The notes beneath the pieces were generated by a model, which worked only from the letters and a program-made list of their open reading frames with translations, ran no database searches and was not told the DNA's origin. From Bacteroidota bacterium (GTDB lineage: Bacteria; Bacteroidota; Bacteroidia; Bacteroidales; Prolixibacteraceae), in contig JAHEYT010000026.1 of NCBI GenBank assembly GCA_023251455.1, forward strand, positions 62,001 to 126,000: 64,000 nucleotides of DNA, written 5' to 3'. Below are positions 53,476 to 61,819 of this stretch, one piece after another. Position 1 is the first letter of the stretch, and each line of letters starts with the position of its first letter. The position numbers and the translations under genes were made by a program.

Positions 53476-54537
53476 CTATACACTTTTCACATACTCGTTC
53501 AAATAGGTCTCAAGTAATTTTGGTACAGCAAAGTTAAAAATATCTTCCTTATTCACTCTGATTAAATCGGTTGTTACATGAATTTCATCAGTAAGTTGTA
53601 CCCTGACAAAGCGATAATGAATTCGTTGGTGACTCAGGATGTGAATTTTCCAATCGCTAACATTTTTGATGACCGACTGATTTGCAATTGAAACTAATTT
53701 CTGGAATTCTGTTTGTGTGATCAGTTCTTCAATGCTAATTTCATTATCTGTTTCGATAATTGGAAATTCGAAAAGGTTCTTCCATATATCGTTTCCTACT
53801 CGTTTTCTTAGCCAGGTATGGCTATTGCATGATAACACCAGGTAATTAAAATATCGGTCACGTTGTTTCGTCTTGTTTTGTTTAACTGGCAATTCCGCAA
53901 TTTTCTGATTCAAAAATGCAAAACACCTCTGATTTAATGGGCATTGATTACAGTCTGGATTTTTAGGTGTGCATTGTAGCGCTCCGAATTCCATTATGGC
54001 CTGATTGTGCATTCCAGGATCAGTCCCTATAATTAATTCTTTCGCCAGTTCATTGAATATCTTCTTTCCTGTGCTTGTATCAATTGGTTCTGGAATGCCA
54101 AAGAATCTGGATAATACGCGGAATACATTGCCATCAACTGTTGGATATTCCAGATTAAATGAAATTGAGGCAATCGCAGCGGCAGTATATTCTCCAATGC
54201 CTTTCAGTGAGCGTATTGCATCGTAATCTTCAGGGAAAATACCGTTGTAATTTAGCTGAATGAATTTTGCAGTAAAATGAAGGTTTCTGGCTCGGGAATA
54301 GTAACCCAAACCTTGCCAAAGTTTCAAAATCTGATCCTCTGAGGCATCGGCCAGTGCCGAAATCGTCGGAAATTCATCTGCAAATCGTGAATAATAGGCC
54401 AATCCCTGGTCAATTCTGGTTTGCTGAAGTATAATTTCTGATAACCAGATTAAGTATGGATTTCGTGTATTTCTCCACGGTAAATCACGCTTGTATAAAG
54501 AATACCAGGAATGTACTGGAGAGTTGAAAAAGTTCAT
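53476..54537 (-). CDS. mutY: A/G-specific adenine glycosylase MutY
   Basis: 353 residues. Catalytic Glu region SEIILQQTRIDQGLAYYSRF (about 33-52), helix-hairpin-helix LKGIGEYTAAAIASI, catalytic Asp in VDGNVFRVLSRFFG, and four cluster cysteines (CTPKNPDCNQCPLNQRC, about 190-206). The C-terminal NUDIX-like domain recognises 8-oxoG. Removes adenine mispaired with 8-oxoguanine. Confidence 0.95.
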   Translation of the reverse strand: MNFFNSPVHSWYSLYKRDLPWRNTRNPYLIWLSEIILQQTRIDQGLAYYSRFADEFPTISALADASEDQILKLWQGLGYYSRARNLHFTAKFIQLNYNGIFPEDYDAIRSLKGIGEYTAAAIASISFNLEYPTVDGNVFRVLSRFFGIPEPIDTSTGKKIFNELAKELIIGTDPGMHNQAIMEFGALQCTPKNPDCNQCPLNQRCFAFLNQKIAELPVKQNKTKQRDRYFNYLVLSCNSHTWLRKRVGNDIWKNLFEFPIIETDNEISIEELITQTEFQKLVSIANQSVIKNVSDWKIHILSHQRIHYRFVRVQLTDEIHVTTDLIRVNKEDIFNFAVPKLLETYLNEYVKSV

Positions 54538-54591
54538 GTTTTATCTAACTACTTTAAAATCTTTACAAATTGCAAAAATAATCGAATTAGA

Positions 54592-54624
54592 TTGTTTCTA
54601 CTTTTTAAATAATTTATATTTTTG
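54592..54624 (+). promoter_or_regulatory. Bacteroidota-type promoter for the HU gene
   Basis: TTG at 54592-54594 and TATTTTTG at 54617-54624 match the -33 TTG and -7 TANNTTTG pattern of Bacteroidota primary sigma factor, 22 nt apart. It sits 53 nt before the HU start, between divergent mutY and HU genes. Confidence 0.55.
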
Positions 54625-54676
54625 CACACCAATTGTTTCAGAAATATAAATTGTTGAAAATTAAATATTTTAAGAG

Positions 54677-54961
54677 ATGACAAAAGCAGATATTGTTAAC
54701 GAAGTTAGTAAGAACACTGGTATTGAGAAAGTGACAGTACAAAAAGCAGTTGAGGCTTTCATGGAAACTGTGAAAGATTCCCTAACCGAAGGAAGAAATG
54801 TATATCTTCGCGGTTTCGGTAGTTTTATTGTAAAAAGAAGAGCAGAGAAAACTGCGCGTAATATTTCCAGAAATACTACAATCATTATTCCTGAACATTT
54901 TATTCCTTCTTTCAAACCGGCTAAAACCTTTGTAGCACAAGTTAAAGACCAAGTAAAATAA
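54677..54961 (+). CDS. HU/IHF-family DNA-binding protein
   Basis: 94 residues: MTKADIVNEVSKNTGIEKVT at the start, then NVYLRGFGSFIVKRRAEKTA (about 41-60), the DNA-bending arm IIIPEHFIPSFKPAK. A nucleoid protein that bends DNA. It is followed by the 30-residue basic gene and rng, the conserved Bacteroidota order. Confidence 0.95.
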   Translation: MTKADIVNEVSKNTGIEKVTVQKAVEAFMETVKDSLTEGRNVYLRGFGSFIVKRRAEKTARNISRNTTIIIPEHFIPSFKPAKTFVAQVKDQVK

Positions 54962-54967
54962 ATTATT

Positions 54968-55060
54968 ATGCCAAGCGGAAAAAAAAGAAAAAGACATAAG
55001 ATGGCTACGCACAAGCGTAAGAAAAGACTAAGAAAGAACAGACATAAAAAGAAGAAATAG
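54968..55060 (+). CDS. 30-residue Lys/Arg-rich AURKAIP1/COX24-type protein
   Basis: A very short gene starting 6 nt after the HU stop. The product begins MPSGKKRKRHKMATHKRKK and ends in a run of lysines; about two thirds of its residues are Lys, Arg or His. It matches the AURKAIP1/COX24 domain found in mitochondrial ribosomal protein mS38, and tiny proteins of this kind are conserved next to HU and rng in Bacteroidota. It probably binds rRNA in the ribosome. Confidence 0.85.
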   Translation: MPSGKKRKRHKMATHKRKKRLRKNRHKKKK

Positions 55061-55102
55061 TCTTTGCTTTATTAAGCGTTTGCTTTTAAAGACATTTTTA
55101 TT

Positions 55103-55146
55103 ATTAAACCTAAAGTGCTTAAGCGCTTTAGGTTTAATCTGTTTTT
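55103..55146 (+). terminator. Hairpin with T-run between the small basic gene and rng
   Basis: ATTAAACCTAAAG (55103-55115) and its exact reverse complement (55126-55138) form a 13-bp stem, followed by a T-run. It should stop or attenuate transcription from the HU promoter before rng. Confidence 0.75.
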
Positions 55147-55185
55147 AAGTCTGGTAATTGTAACATGTAAAAAATATGGAACGTT

Positions 55186-56736
55186 GTGAGTAGCGATTTA
55201 ATTGTAAATGTCTCTCCTTCGGAAGTCGTAATCGCTTTATTGGAAGATAAAGGGTTAGTTGAACTTAACAGGGAAATGACAGGGGCTAAATTTGCAGTTG
55301 GAGATATTTATCTTGGACGTGTAAAGAAGATAATGCCCAGTCTGAACGCTGCATTCATTGACGTTGGATACGAAAAAGATGCTTTTCTGCATTACCTTGA
55401 TATGGGACCCCAGTTTTCGACGCTGAATAAGTTTCTGAAAATTGCCACATCAAAAAACAACAAAATCACCTCCATTTCTAAAATTCAGTCAGATCCGGAC
55501 ATCGATAAGGAGGGAAAAATCTCAGATATTCTTAAGGTTGGGCAAAATATTTTGGTACAGGTGGCTAAAGAGCCAATCTCAACCAAAGGCCCGCGTTTAA
55601 CTTCAGAACTGTCGATTGCCGGCCGTAATATGGTGTTGATGCCATTCAGCGAAAAAGTAAGTATTTCGCAAAAAATTGAATCAAACGAAGAAAAGAATAG
55701 GCTGAAGAAGCTTATTCAAAGCATCAAGCCTCGAAAGTACGGAGTTATCGTTCGAACTGCGGCCGAAGAAAAACGTGTTGCAGAACTCGATCAGGAGTTA
55801 AAACGACTTGTCGCTAAATTTGAAACTACATTTCAGAAATTGAGAAGAGTGAATGCTCCGGCTCTGATTGTAGGCGAACTTGGCAGAACAACCGCATTAT
55901 TACGGGATATTTATAATCCCAACTTCAATAGTATCATCGTAAACGATCCTATTGTTTGTGAAGAAATTTCTGAATACCTGGGATCAATCGCCCCTGAGAA
56001 AAAGAAAACCGTAAAACTCTACAAGGGTAATCAGTCGATTTTTGAATATTATGGGGTTGATAAGCAATTAAAAGCATCATTTGGAAAAACAGTATCCTTC
56101 AAAAATGGAGCATATCTGATAATCGAACACACTGAAGCATTTCATGTTATTGATGTGAACAGTGGAAATCGTTCGAAAGCCGGAATTGACCAGGAGACTA
56201 ATGCTCTTGAAGTTAACATGGCAGCTGCTGAAGAGATCGCCCGTCAACTTAGGTTGAGAGATATGGGTGGAATTATCGTAGTCGATTTTATCGACATGCA
56301 TCAAGCTGAAAACCGCCATAAAGTTTATGAGCGGATGAAAGAATCAATGGCAGTTGACCGCACAAAGCACAACATTTTGCCGTTGAGTAAATTTTGCCTT
56401 TTACAGATTACCCGTCAGCGAGTTCGTCCTGAAGAACATGTTGAAACGGCAGAGGTTTGTCCGACCTGTAAAGGCACCGGAAAAATTACGCCAACTATTT
56501 TGTTGGTCGATGAGTTGGAAAGCAAGGTCAAATATATTTTTAAGGAGCTAAATAAGAATAAAGTAGTTATCAAAACTCATCCTTATCTGGCAGCTTTTTT
56601 AAAAAAAGGCTTTTGGTCTTTAAAAAATAAATGGGCTTTCAAATTCTTTAAAAGCATTAAAGTTGAAGACATGAGTTCATACTCGCTCGCTGAGTATCAT
56701 TTCTTCGACGAAAATCAGGAAGAGATCGTATTTTAA
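55186..56736 (+). CDS. rng: Ribonuclease E/G family protein
   Basis: 516 residues from a GTG at 55186; the ATG at 55177 is out of frame and closed after five codons. S1-like RNA-binding domain at about 38-125 (GDIYLGRVKKIMPSLNAAFI), DNase I-like catalytic domain with the two Mg2+-binding aspartates in HVIDVNSGNRSKAG (about 323) and GIIVVDFIDMHQAE (about 364), and the Zn-link CPTCKGTGK (about 426). Processes rRNA and mRNA. Confidence 0.93.
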   Translation: MSSDLIVNVSPSEVVIALLEDKGLVELNREMTGAKFAVGDIYLGRVKKIMPSLNAAFIDVGYEKDAFLHYLDMGPQFSTLNKFLKIATSKNNKITSISKIQSDPDIDKEGKISDILKVGQNILVQVAKEPISTKGPRLTSELSIAGRNMVLMPFSEKVSISQKIESNEEKNRLKKLIQSIKPRKYGVIVRTAAEEKRVAELDQELKRLVAKFETTFQKLRRVNAPALIVGELGRTTALLRDIYNPNFNSIIVNDPIVCEEISEYLGSIAPEKKKTVKLYKGNQSIFEYYGVDKQLKASFGKTVSFKNGAYLIIEHTEAFHVIDVNSGNRSKAGIDQETNALEVNMAAAEEIARQLRLRDMGGIIVVDFIDMHQAENRHKVYERMKESMAVDRTKHNILPLSKFCLLQITRQRVRPEEHVETAEVCPTCKGTGKITPTILLVDELESKVKYIFKELNKNKVVIKTHPYLAAFLKKGFWSLKNKWAFKFFKSIKVEDMSSYSLAEYHFFDENQEEIVF

Positions 56737-56747
56737 ATCTCAGAAAT

Positions 56748-56780
56748 AAAAAATCCCGGTACAATCTACCGGGATTTTTT
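56748..56780. terminator. Rho-independent terminator after rng
   Basis: AAAAAATCCCGGTA pairs with TACCGGGATTTTTT around a 5-nt CAATC loop, 12 nt after the rng stop. Confidence 0.9.
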
Positions 56781-56856
56781 ATTGCAACATTCCATATCTC
56801 CACCTTTGTGCTTTTGCGACTATTCAGAGAATCGTTATCTTTATGCTATTAAAACA

Positions 56857-56943
56857 GGAGAGTTGCCGGAGTGGTCGATCGGGGCAGACTCGAAATCTGT
56901 TGTACCCTTCGGGGTACCGGGGGTTCGAATCCCTCACTCTCCG
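56857..56943 (+). tRNA. tRNA-Ser (anticodon CGA)
   Basis: An 87-nt class II tRNA. Acceptor stem GGAGAGT pairs with ACTCTCC, anticodon stem CAGA/TCTG encloses loop CTCGAAA (anticodon CGA, codon UCG), a long variable arm (TGTACCCTTCGGGGTA) follows, and the T-arm is GGGGGTTCGAATCCCTC. Discriminator base G. CCA is not fully encoded. A gene remnant lies downstream, so it may have served as an integration site. Confidence 0.95.
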
Positions 56944-56976
56944 CAAATAATACTGACAATAAGTAAATTACAAAAC

Positions 56977-57020
56977 AAACACCCATATTTACACCCATAA
57001 ATGTAAGATTGGGTGTTTTT
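56977..57020 (+). terminator. Hairpin with T-run after tRNA-Ser
   Basis: AAACACCCA (56977-56985) pairs with TGGGTGTTT (57010-57018), followed by more T. The long loop has a further short stem (TTTACA/TGTAA). Probably the tRNA terminator. Confidence 0.6.
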
Positions 57021-57124
57021 CTTAGTGGCACATGTTCGACAGTCCGGTCAGACTCTACCAGCATAATTATTCCCTTTTTGATCACATTCCTTAAGTGATA
57101 TTTACTCAATAATGACACTTGTTT

Positions 57125-57523
57125 TTATTTTTTCAGAAACCGACATGTCAAATTTCGGGTATGATGATGTTGGGTTCTTAACTTCTCTAATTCACCGTTT
57201 AGGCCTTTCAATTCTTCTTTACTTTTTTCAAACTCCTTTTCGCCTAATTCCACGCCTTTTTTTGCAAACCAATAAACTGCCGTTTCTTTTGATTCTTGTA
57301 ATCGCAGTAAATCAACTTGTATATTGTCAAGCTTTTGGGCAATTTCATTGATTGGCGTAAGGCGCTTGATTTGTTCTTTGGCTTTTTCGATATTGATTTT
57401 AGCGTCCGTTAAAGTCAAAAAACTTTCTTTTAGCTGAATGAATTCTGTTTCAGCATCTTGCTCTTCCAACATATTTGTTCTGATGAACTCGTCTAAATCT
57501 TCTAAAACTTTGACGCCAACCAC
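57125..57523 (-). pseudogene. Remnant of a coiled-coil SMC-like ATPase (COG4913/JetC-like)
   Basis: An isolated frame of ~130 codons with no proper start (GTG straight after a stop codon). LEDLDEFIRTNMLEEQDAET followed by EFIQLKESFLTLTDAKINIE and KAKEQIKRLTPI resembles the segment after the Walker A domain in MukB-like COG4913 proteins (JetC of Wadjet defence systems), leading into coiled coil. Walker motifs, the C-terminal ATPase half and partner jetA/B/D genes are absent. It lies 180 bp from tRNA-Ser, as expected for a decayed island. The family call is tentative; a generic coiled-coil fragment is the alternative. Confidence 0.5.
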
Positions 57524-57549
57524 CTAAGTACAGTGGTGTGAGAGGCGCA

Positions 57550-57575
57550 CTCCGTCAGCTAATTTACTGACGGAG
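57550..57575. repeat. Hairpin CTCCGTCAG/CTGACGGAG
   Basis: 9-bp perfect stem with an 8-nt loop at the boundary between the gene remnant and the lacI promoter region. It shares CCGTCAGCTAA with the inverted hairpin at 18481-18500. It could act as a terminator but has no long T-run. Confidence 0.5.
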
Positions 57576-57633
57576 CCGTCTACTCGTTTGTTTTATAATC
57601 AAAGGGTGTTTTACAGCAGATGAATATATTTGT

Positions 57634-57653
57634 TTTATTTAAACGATTAAGCA
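57634..57653. promoter_or_regulatory. LacI-type operator upstream of lacI
   Basis: On the minus strand it reads TGCTTAATCGTTTAAATAAA, 19 of 20 bases identical to the site at 58736-58755. The TTAATCG core with central CG is typical of LacI-family operators. It lies 58 nt before the regulator start. Confidence 0.7.
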
Positions 57654-57670
57654 AATATTTGTAGAATAGA

Positions 57671-57688
57671 ATTGTGAGTTTTCACAAT
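57671..57688. promoter_or_regulatory. Second palindrome upstream of lacI
   Basis: ATTGTGA-GTTT-TCACAAT, a perfect 7-bp inverted repeat 22 nt before lacI. It resembles a CRP half-site pair (TGTGA/TCACA) but with a 4-nt spacer instead of 6. The binding protein is not known. Confidence 0.5.
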
Positions 57689-57710
57689 CTGAATTTTATA
57701 TTCTAAATTA

Positions 57711-58721
57711 ATGTCCAAAAGAATATCATTAAAAGATATAGCAGAAAAAGTAGGTGTTTCTACAGCACTTGTTTCATATGTGCTGAGTGGTAGAGAAAAA
57801 GAAAAAAGAGTAGGTGCAGAGGTAGTAAAGAAAATAAGAGAAGTTGCACGTGAGCTAAATTATCAACCAAATCAAATAGCACAAAGCCTTAGGACCGGTT
57901 ATACAAAAACTATAGGACTAATTGTGGCAGATATCGCGAATCCCTTCTTTGGAAATATGGCAAGAGTCATTGAAGATGAAGCAAGTAATTATGGATATAC
58001 TGTGGTTTTTGGAAGTTCTGATGAAGACAGCGACAAATCAGCTTTGCTAATTGATACGTTAATTAATAGGCTGGTTGATGGCTTCATTATTGTTCCCGCC
58101 GAAGGAACTGTGAATCAAATAAAAAGTCTGCAGGATAGAAGAATCCCTGTTGTTTTGGTTGACCGTTACTTTGATGAAGTAAGAACCAATTATGTTGCAC
58201 TCGATAATTTTGGTGCGTCATATCATGCTACCTCTTATTTAATTGAGAGAGGTTATCGAAAAATAGGGATGGTTGCTTACAAATCAAGCTTAATCCATAT
58301 GAAGGAAAGAATTAAAGGATACATGGAAGCGATGAAAGAATTTAAACTTGAAGGAGAAATCAGAGTAGAAGAAGTCAGATATGATATGACTAAAAATGAT
58401 ATTGAAAAAGCGATATTGAAATTAGTGGATAATGGTAATAATACCGAAGCAATTCTTTTTGCTACCAACGCTTTAACTATATCAGGTTTATACTGTATAA
58501 ATAAGAACAACTTAAAAGTTCCTGATAATATTGCAGTTGTGGGATTTGATGGCAATGAAGCCTTCGATCTTTTCTACGCACCTTTAACTTATATTGAACA
58601 ACCAATCAGCGAAATGGGAAAGGAGACCGTTCGGGTTTTAATAGATCAAATACAAGGATCGAATAAAATCTCTCAGATTACTCTTCCCCATACTTTAATA
58701 AAACGACAATCGTGTTTGTAA
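57711..58721 (+). CDS. LacI-family transcriptional regulator
   Basis: 336 residues. N-terminal HTH ISLKDIAEKVGVSTALVSYV and hinge LNYQPNQIAQSLRTGYTKTI, then a periplasmic-binding-protein-like ligand domain (GLIVADIANPFFGNMARVIE; AVVGFDGNEAF). It very probably controls the adjoining sugar operon (58779 onward), because identical operator-like sites flank the gene (57634-57653 and 58736-58755). The ligand is probably a sugar made or released by that operon. Confidence 0.93.
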   Translation: MSKRISLKDIAEKVGVSTALVSYVLSGREKEKRVGAEVVKKIREVARELNYQPNQIAQSLRTGYTKTIGLIVADIANPFFGNMARVIEDEASNYGYTVVFGSSDEDSDKSALLIDTLINRLVDGFIIVPAEGTVNQIKSLQDRRIPVVLVDRYFDEVRTNYVALDNFGASYHATSYLIERGYRKIGMVAYKSSLIHMKERIKGYMEAMKEFKLEGEIRVEEVRYDMTKNDIEKAILKLVDNGNNTEAILFATNALTISGLYCINKNNLKVPDNIAVVGFDGNEAFDLFYAPLTYIEQPISEMGKETVRVLIDQIQGSNKISQITLPHTLIKRQSCL

Positions 58722-58735
58722 TTTTTTTACTGACG

Positions 58736-58755
58736 TGCTTAATCGATTAAATAAA
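58736..58755. promoter_or_regulatory. LacI-type operator upstream of the sugar operon
   Basis: Contains the perfect 12-bp palindrome TTAATCGATTAA (58739-58750) and matches 57634-57653 in inverted orientation. It lies 23 nt before the GH172 gene. Confidence 0.75.
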
Positions 58756-58778
58756 TCAACCATTAAATCTTATTAACT

Positions 58779-59966
58779 ATGAAAAGAATTATTGTTTACT
58801 TTTTATTTAGCTTACTTATTATTTGTAAGGTTAATTCTCAAACTTCATTTAACGGCCTTGATATGAACATGGGCAATTTGTCTCGTTTATCAAATGCTAC
58901 TACCCGTTCTATCAGCCCAGAAAACTTTACTGGGGAAAAAGGTAAAGGGGGTATGGCTAAACTGGAAGATAAAGACAAAACCAATATGGCTAATGCTTTC
59001 GGTGCTGCCCGTGACCTTGGACAAGGCTGGAAGGTTAATCCTTACGTTCGCATTCAGCCCGGAGAAACTTTCACCATGGCTGAAATTGAAGGCCCTGGCG
59101 CTATTCAGCATATCTGGATGACTCCAACTGGTAATTGGCGTTTTTCCATCATTCGTATTTATTGGGACGATGAAAAGGAGCCTTCTGTGGAATGTCCAGT
59201 GGGCGATTTTTTCTGCATGGGATGGAATAAATATGCCCCAGTAAATTCAATGGCAGTTTGTGTAAATCCGGGAAGTGCATTTAATTGTTATTGGATGATG
59301 CCATTCCATAAAAAATGCAAAATTACATTGGAAAACATAAATGATTCTGATCCAATGACATTATATTACCAGGTAGACTATACATTGACTGAGATACCAG
59401 ATGATATGGCATATTTTCATGCACAGTATCGACGTCAGAACTCTAATGAAACTTCGGTATATACAATAGTTGATGGAATTAAAGGTAAAGGTCAGTTTGT
59501 TGGAGTTTATATGGCCTGGGGAGTTAATAATAATGGTTGGTGGGGTGAAGGGGAAATAAAATTTTACATTGATGGGGATAAAGAATTTCCAACCATTTGT
59601 GGTACAGGTACGGAAGATTATTTCTGTGGCTCCTATGATTTTGACACAAAAGCAAAAAATATGGCTGGGGTAGAGGAGGTAAATTATACAGAATTTTGTA
59701 CGCCATACAGTGGCATGCCCCAAGTAATTAAAGGAGACGGACATTACAATGTGACGCAAAGGTTCGGACTTTATCGCTGGCATATTTTGGATCCGATCCG
59801 GTTTGAAAAGGATTTAAAAATTACTATTCAAGATCTAGGTTGGAGAAAAGGAGGACGATACCTTGCCCAAAAATCGGATATCTCATCTGTATGTTTCTGG
59901 TATCAGGTTGATTCACATAACAAGTTTCCAAAATTACCGACGTGGCAGCAGCTTGAAGTAAATTAA
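58779..59966 (+). CDS. GH172 / DUF2961 glycoside hydrolase
   Basis: 395 residues with a signal peptide (IIVYFLFSLLIICKVNSQ). DUF2961 hallmarks: GPGAIQHIWMTPTGNWRFSI, IYWDDEKEPSVECPVGDFFC, FNCYWMMPFHKKCKITLEN and GTEDYFCGSYDF (about 280). GH172 members act on alpha-D-arabinofuranosides or fructofuranosides (for example mycobacterial-type D-arabinan or difructose anhydride) as jelly-roll trimers. First gene of the LacI-controlled operon. The next gene's enzyme can use D-arabinose, which would fit a D-arabinofuranosidase. Confidence 0.88.
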   Translation: MKRIIVYFLFSLLIICKVNSQTSFNGLDMNMGNLSRLSNATTRSISPENFTGEKGKGGMAKLEDKDKTNMANAFGAARDLGQGWKVNPYVRIQPGETFTMAEIEGPGAIQHIWMTPTGNWRFSIIRIYWDDEKEPSVECPVGDFFCMGWNKYAPVNSMAVCVNPGSAFNCYWMMPFHKKCKITLENINDSDPMTLYYQVDYTLTEIPDDMAYFHAQYRRQNSNETSVYTIVDGIKGKGQFVGVYMAWGVNNNGWWGEGEIKFYIDGDKEFPTICGTGTEDYFCGSYDFDTKAKNMAGVEEVNYTEFCTPYSGMPQVIKGDGHYNVTQRFGLYRWHILDPIRFEKDLKITIQDLGWRKGGRYLAQKSDISSVCFWYQVDSHNKFPKLPTWQQLEVN

Positions 59967-60014
59967 ATTTAACAAATCAATTTCGCCAGAAAACTAATTT
60001 TTAAAAATATTCAA

Positions 60015-61790
60015 ATGACAAAAAGACTGATAGGACGCTTTCCTAAGGTAGGGATACGTCCGGTTATTGATGGTAGAGAGCGTGGAATTCGCGAATCGCT
60101 GGAAGAACAAACCATGAATATGGCTAAGACTGCAGCTCGTTTTATAGAAGAAAACGTTCGGTTTTCTTCCGGAGAAAAAGTTGAATGTGTAATTTCGGAC
60201 TTTACTATTGGAGGAATTGCTGATGCCGCGCGATGTGCCGATCAGTTCGAACGTGAAGGTGTTGCTGTTTCTTTAACCGTGACTCCATGTTGGTGTTATG
60301 GCGCTGAAGTGATGGATACTGATCCTTTGATCCCGAAAGCAGTATGGGGATTTAATGGGACAGAACGTCCGGGGGCAGTATACTTGGCATCCGCTTTGGC
60401 AGGCTATTCACAAAAAGGGTTACCAGCTTTTGGAATTTACGGAAGACATGTACAGGATGCCCATGACCAGTCAATACCTGAAGATGTTCAGGAAAAAATT
60501 CTTCGCTTTATACGATCCGGATTGGCAGTTGCCCAAATGAAAGGGAAAAGTTATTTATCGATAGGTTTTACATCTATGGGTATTGTTGGGTCAACTGTCA
60601 GTCCTGATTTTTTTCTAGATTATCTGGGAATTCGTACCGAATTTGTGGATATGAGCGAAATCCTTCGACGAATAGACCAGGGGATTTATGATCCTGAAGA
60701 ATACCAGAAAGCTTTGATATGGGTAAAAACCAATTGTATTGAAGGTGAAGACATGAATAAAAAGCCCTCAGCCCCCCCCAAAAAAGAATGGGAATGGGAA
60801 ACAGTTGTAAAAATGACATTAATTATGCGGGACCTTATGATCGGAAATTCTAAGCTTGCGGCTTTAGGCTTTGGAGAAGAAGCCCGTGGACGTAATGCCA
60901 TTGCCGGAGGGTTTCAGGGTCAGCGTCAATGGACTGATTTTTATCCCAACGGTGATTTCTCGGAAACAATTTTGAATTCATCTTTTGACTGGAACGGGAT
61001 CAGGGAAGCTTTTGTGTTTGCAACCGAAAACGACAGCTTAAATGGGGTTTCAATGTTGTTTGGACATTTATTGACCAATACAGCACAAATATTCTCTGAT
61101 GTTCGGACTTATTGGAGTCCCGAATCGGTAGAACGAGCTACTGGTTATAAACCAACTGGTTTAGCTGAAGGCGGATTCATTCATCTGATTAATTCCGGAT
61201 CGACTACATTAGATGCTACAGCTCGTCAGCACGACGAAAATGGAAATCCGGTTATGAAAGCCTGGTGGAACATTACGCCCGAAGAAGCAAAAAGCTGTAT
61301 GGACAATACCCGATGGTGTCCTGCTAATCTTGAATACTTCAGAGGTGGGGGTTTTTCTTCTCAATTTCGTACTGCAGGGCAGATGCCTGTAACCATGTGC
61401 CGGATCAACTTAATCAAAGATTTGGGACCTGTGCTCCAAATAGCCGAAGGTTGGACAATTGAATTGCCTGAGGAAGTTCACGGTGTACTTGACAAACGCA
61501 CTGACCCAACCTGGCCAACAACTTGGTTTGTTCCGCGCACTAACGGACAAGGAGCTTTCAAAGATGTGTATTCTGTCATGGCAAAATGGGGTGCAAATCA
61601 TGGAGCCATTTCTTACGGCCATATTGGTGCCGATTTAATTACATTGGCTTCAATGCTTCGCATTCCAGTTTGTATGCATAATGTTTCAGAAGACAAAGTG
61701 TTCCGCCCAAGCACCTGGGGTGCTTTTGGAAGCGAACAGGAAGGTGCTGATTACAGGGCCTGTAAAGAATTCGGGCCCATTTACCATTAA
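60015..61790 (+). CDS. fucI: L-fucose isomerase (also D-arabinose isomerase)
   Basis: 591 residues, the length of E. coli FucI. The Mn2+ and catalytic residues are in place: Glu in [10 protein letters not shown] (about 338), Asp in [19 protein letters not shown] (about 362) and His in [12 protein letters not shown] (about 529). N-terminal [20 protein letters not shown] is typical. It interconverts L-fucose and L-fuculose, or D-arabinose and D-ribulose. No fucK or fucA gene is in view, so the substrate remains open. Confidence 0.94.
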   Translation: MTKRLIGRFPKVGIRPVIDGRERGIRESLEEQTMNMAKTAARFIEENVRFSSGEKVECVISDFTIGGIADAARCADQFEREGVAVSLTVTPCWCYGAEVMDTDPLIPKAVWGFNGTERPGAVYLASALAGYSQKGLPAFGIYGRHVQDAHDQSIPEDVQEKILRFIRSGLAVAQMKGKSYLSIGFTSMGIVGSTVSPDFFLDYLGIRTEFVDMSEILRRIDQGIYDPEEYQKALIWVKTNCIEGEDMNKKPSAPPKKEWEWETVVKMTLIMRDLMIGNSKLAALGFGEEARGRNAIAGGFQGQRQWTDFYPNGDFSETILNSSFDWNGIREAFVFATENDSLNGVSMLFGHLLTNTAQIFSDVRTYWSPESVERATGYKPTGLAEGGFIHLINSGSTTLDATARQHDENGNPVMKAWWNITPEEAKSCMDNTRWCPANLEYFRGGGFSSQFRTAGQMPVTMCRINLIKDLGPVLQIAEGWTIELPEEVHGVLDKRTDPTWPTTWFVPRTNGQGAFKDVYSVMAKWGANHGAISYGHIGADLITLASMLRIPVCMHNVSEDKVFRPSTWGAFGSEQEGADYRACKEFGPIYH

Positions 61791-61819
61791 TTATTCATGC
61801 CATATTAATTCAGAAATAA

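Noticed and set aside
56849-57118. Minus-strand frame of 89 codons over tRNA-Ser
   Set aside because: Its C-terminal half is only the antisense translation of the tRNA gene, a well-known source of false proteins.
57125-57523. A functional Wadjet defence system
   Set aside because: Only a short internal fragment resembling JetC is present; no Walker motifs and no jetA, jetB or jetD.
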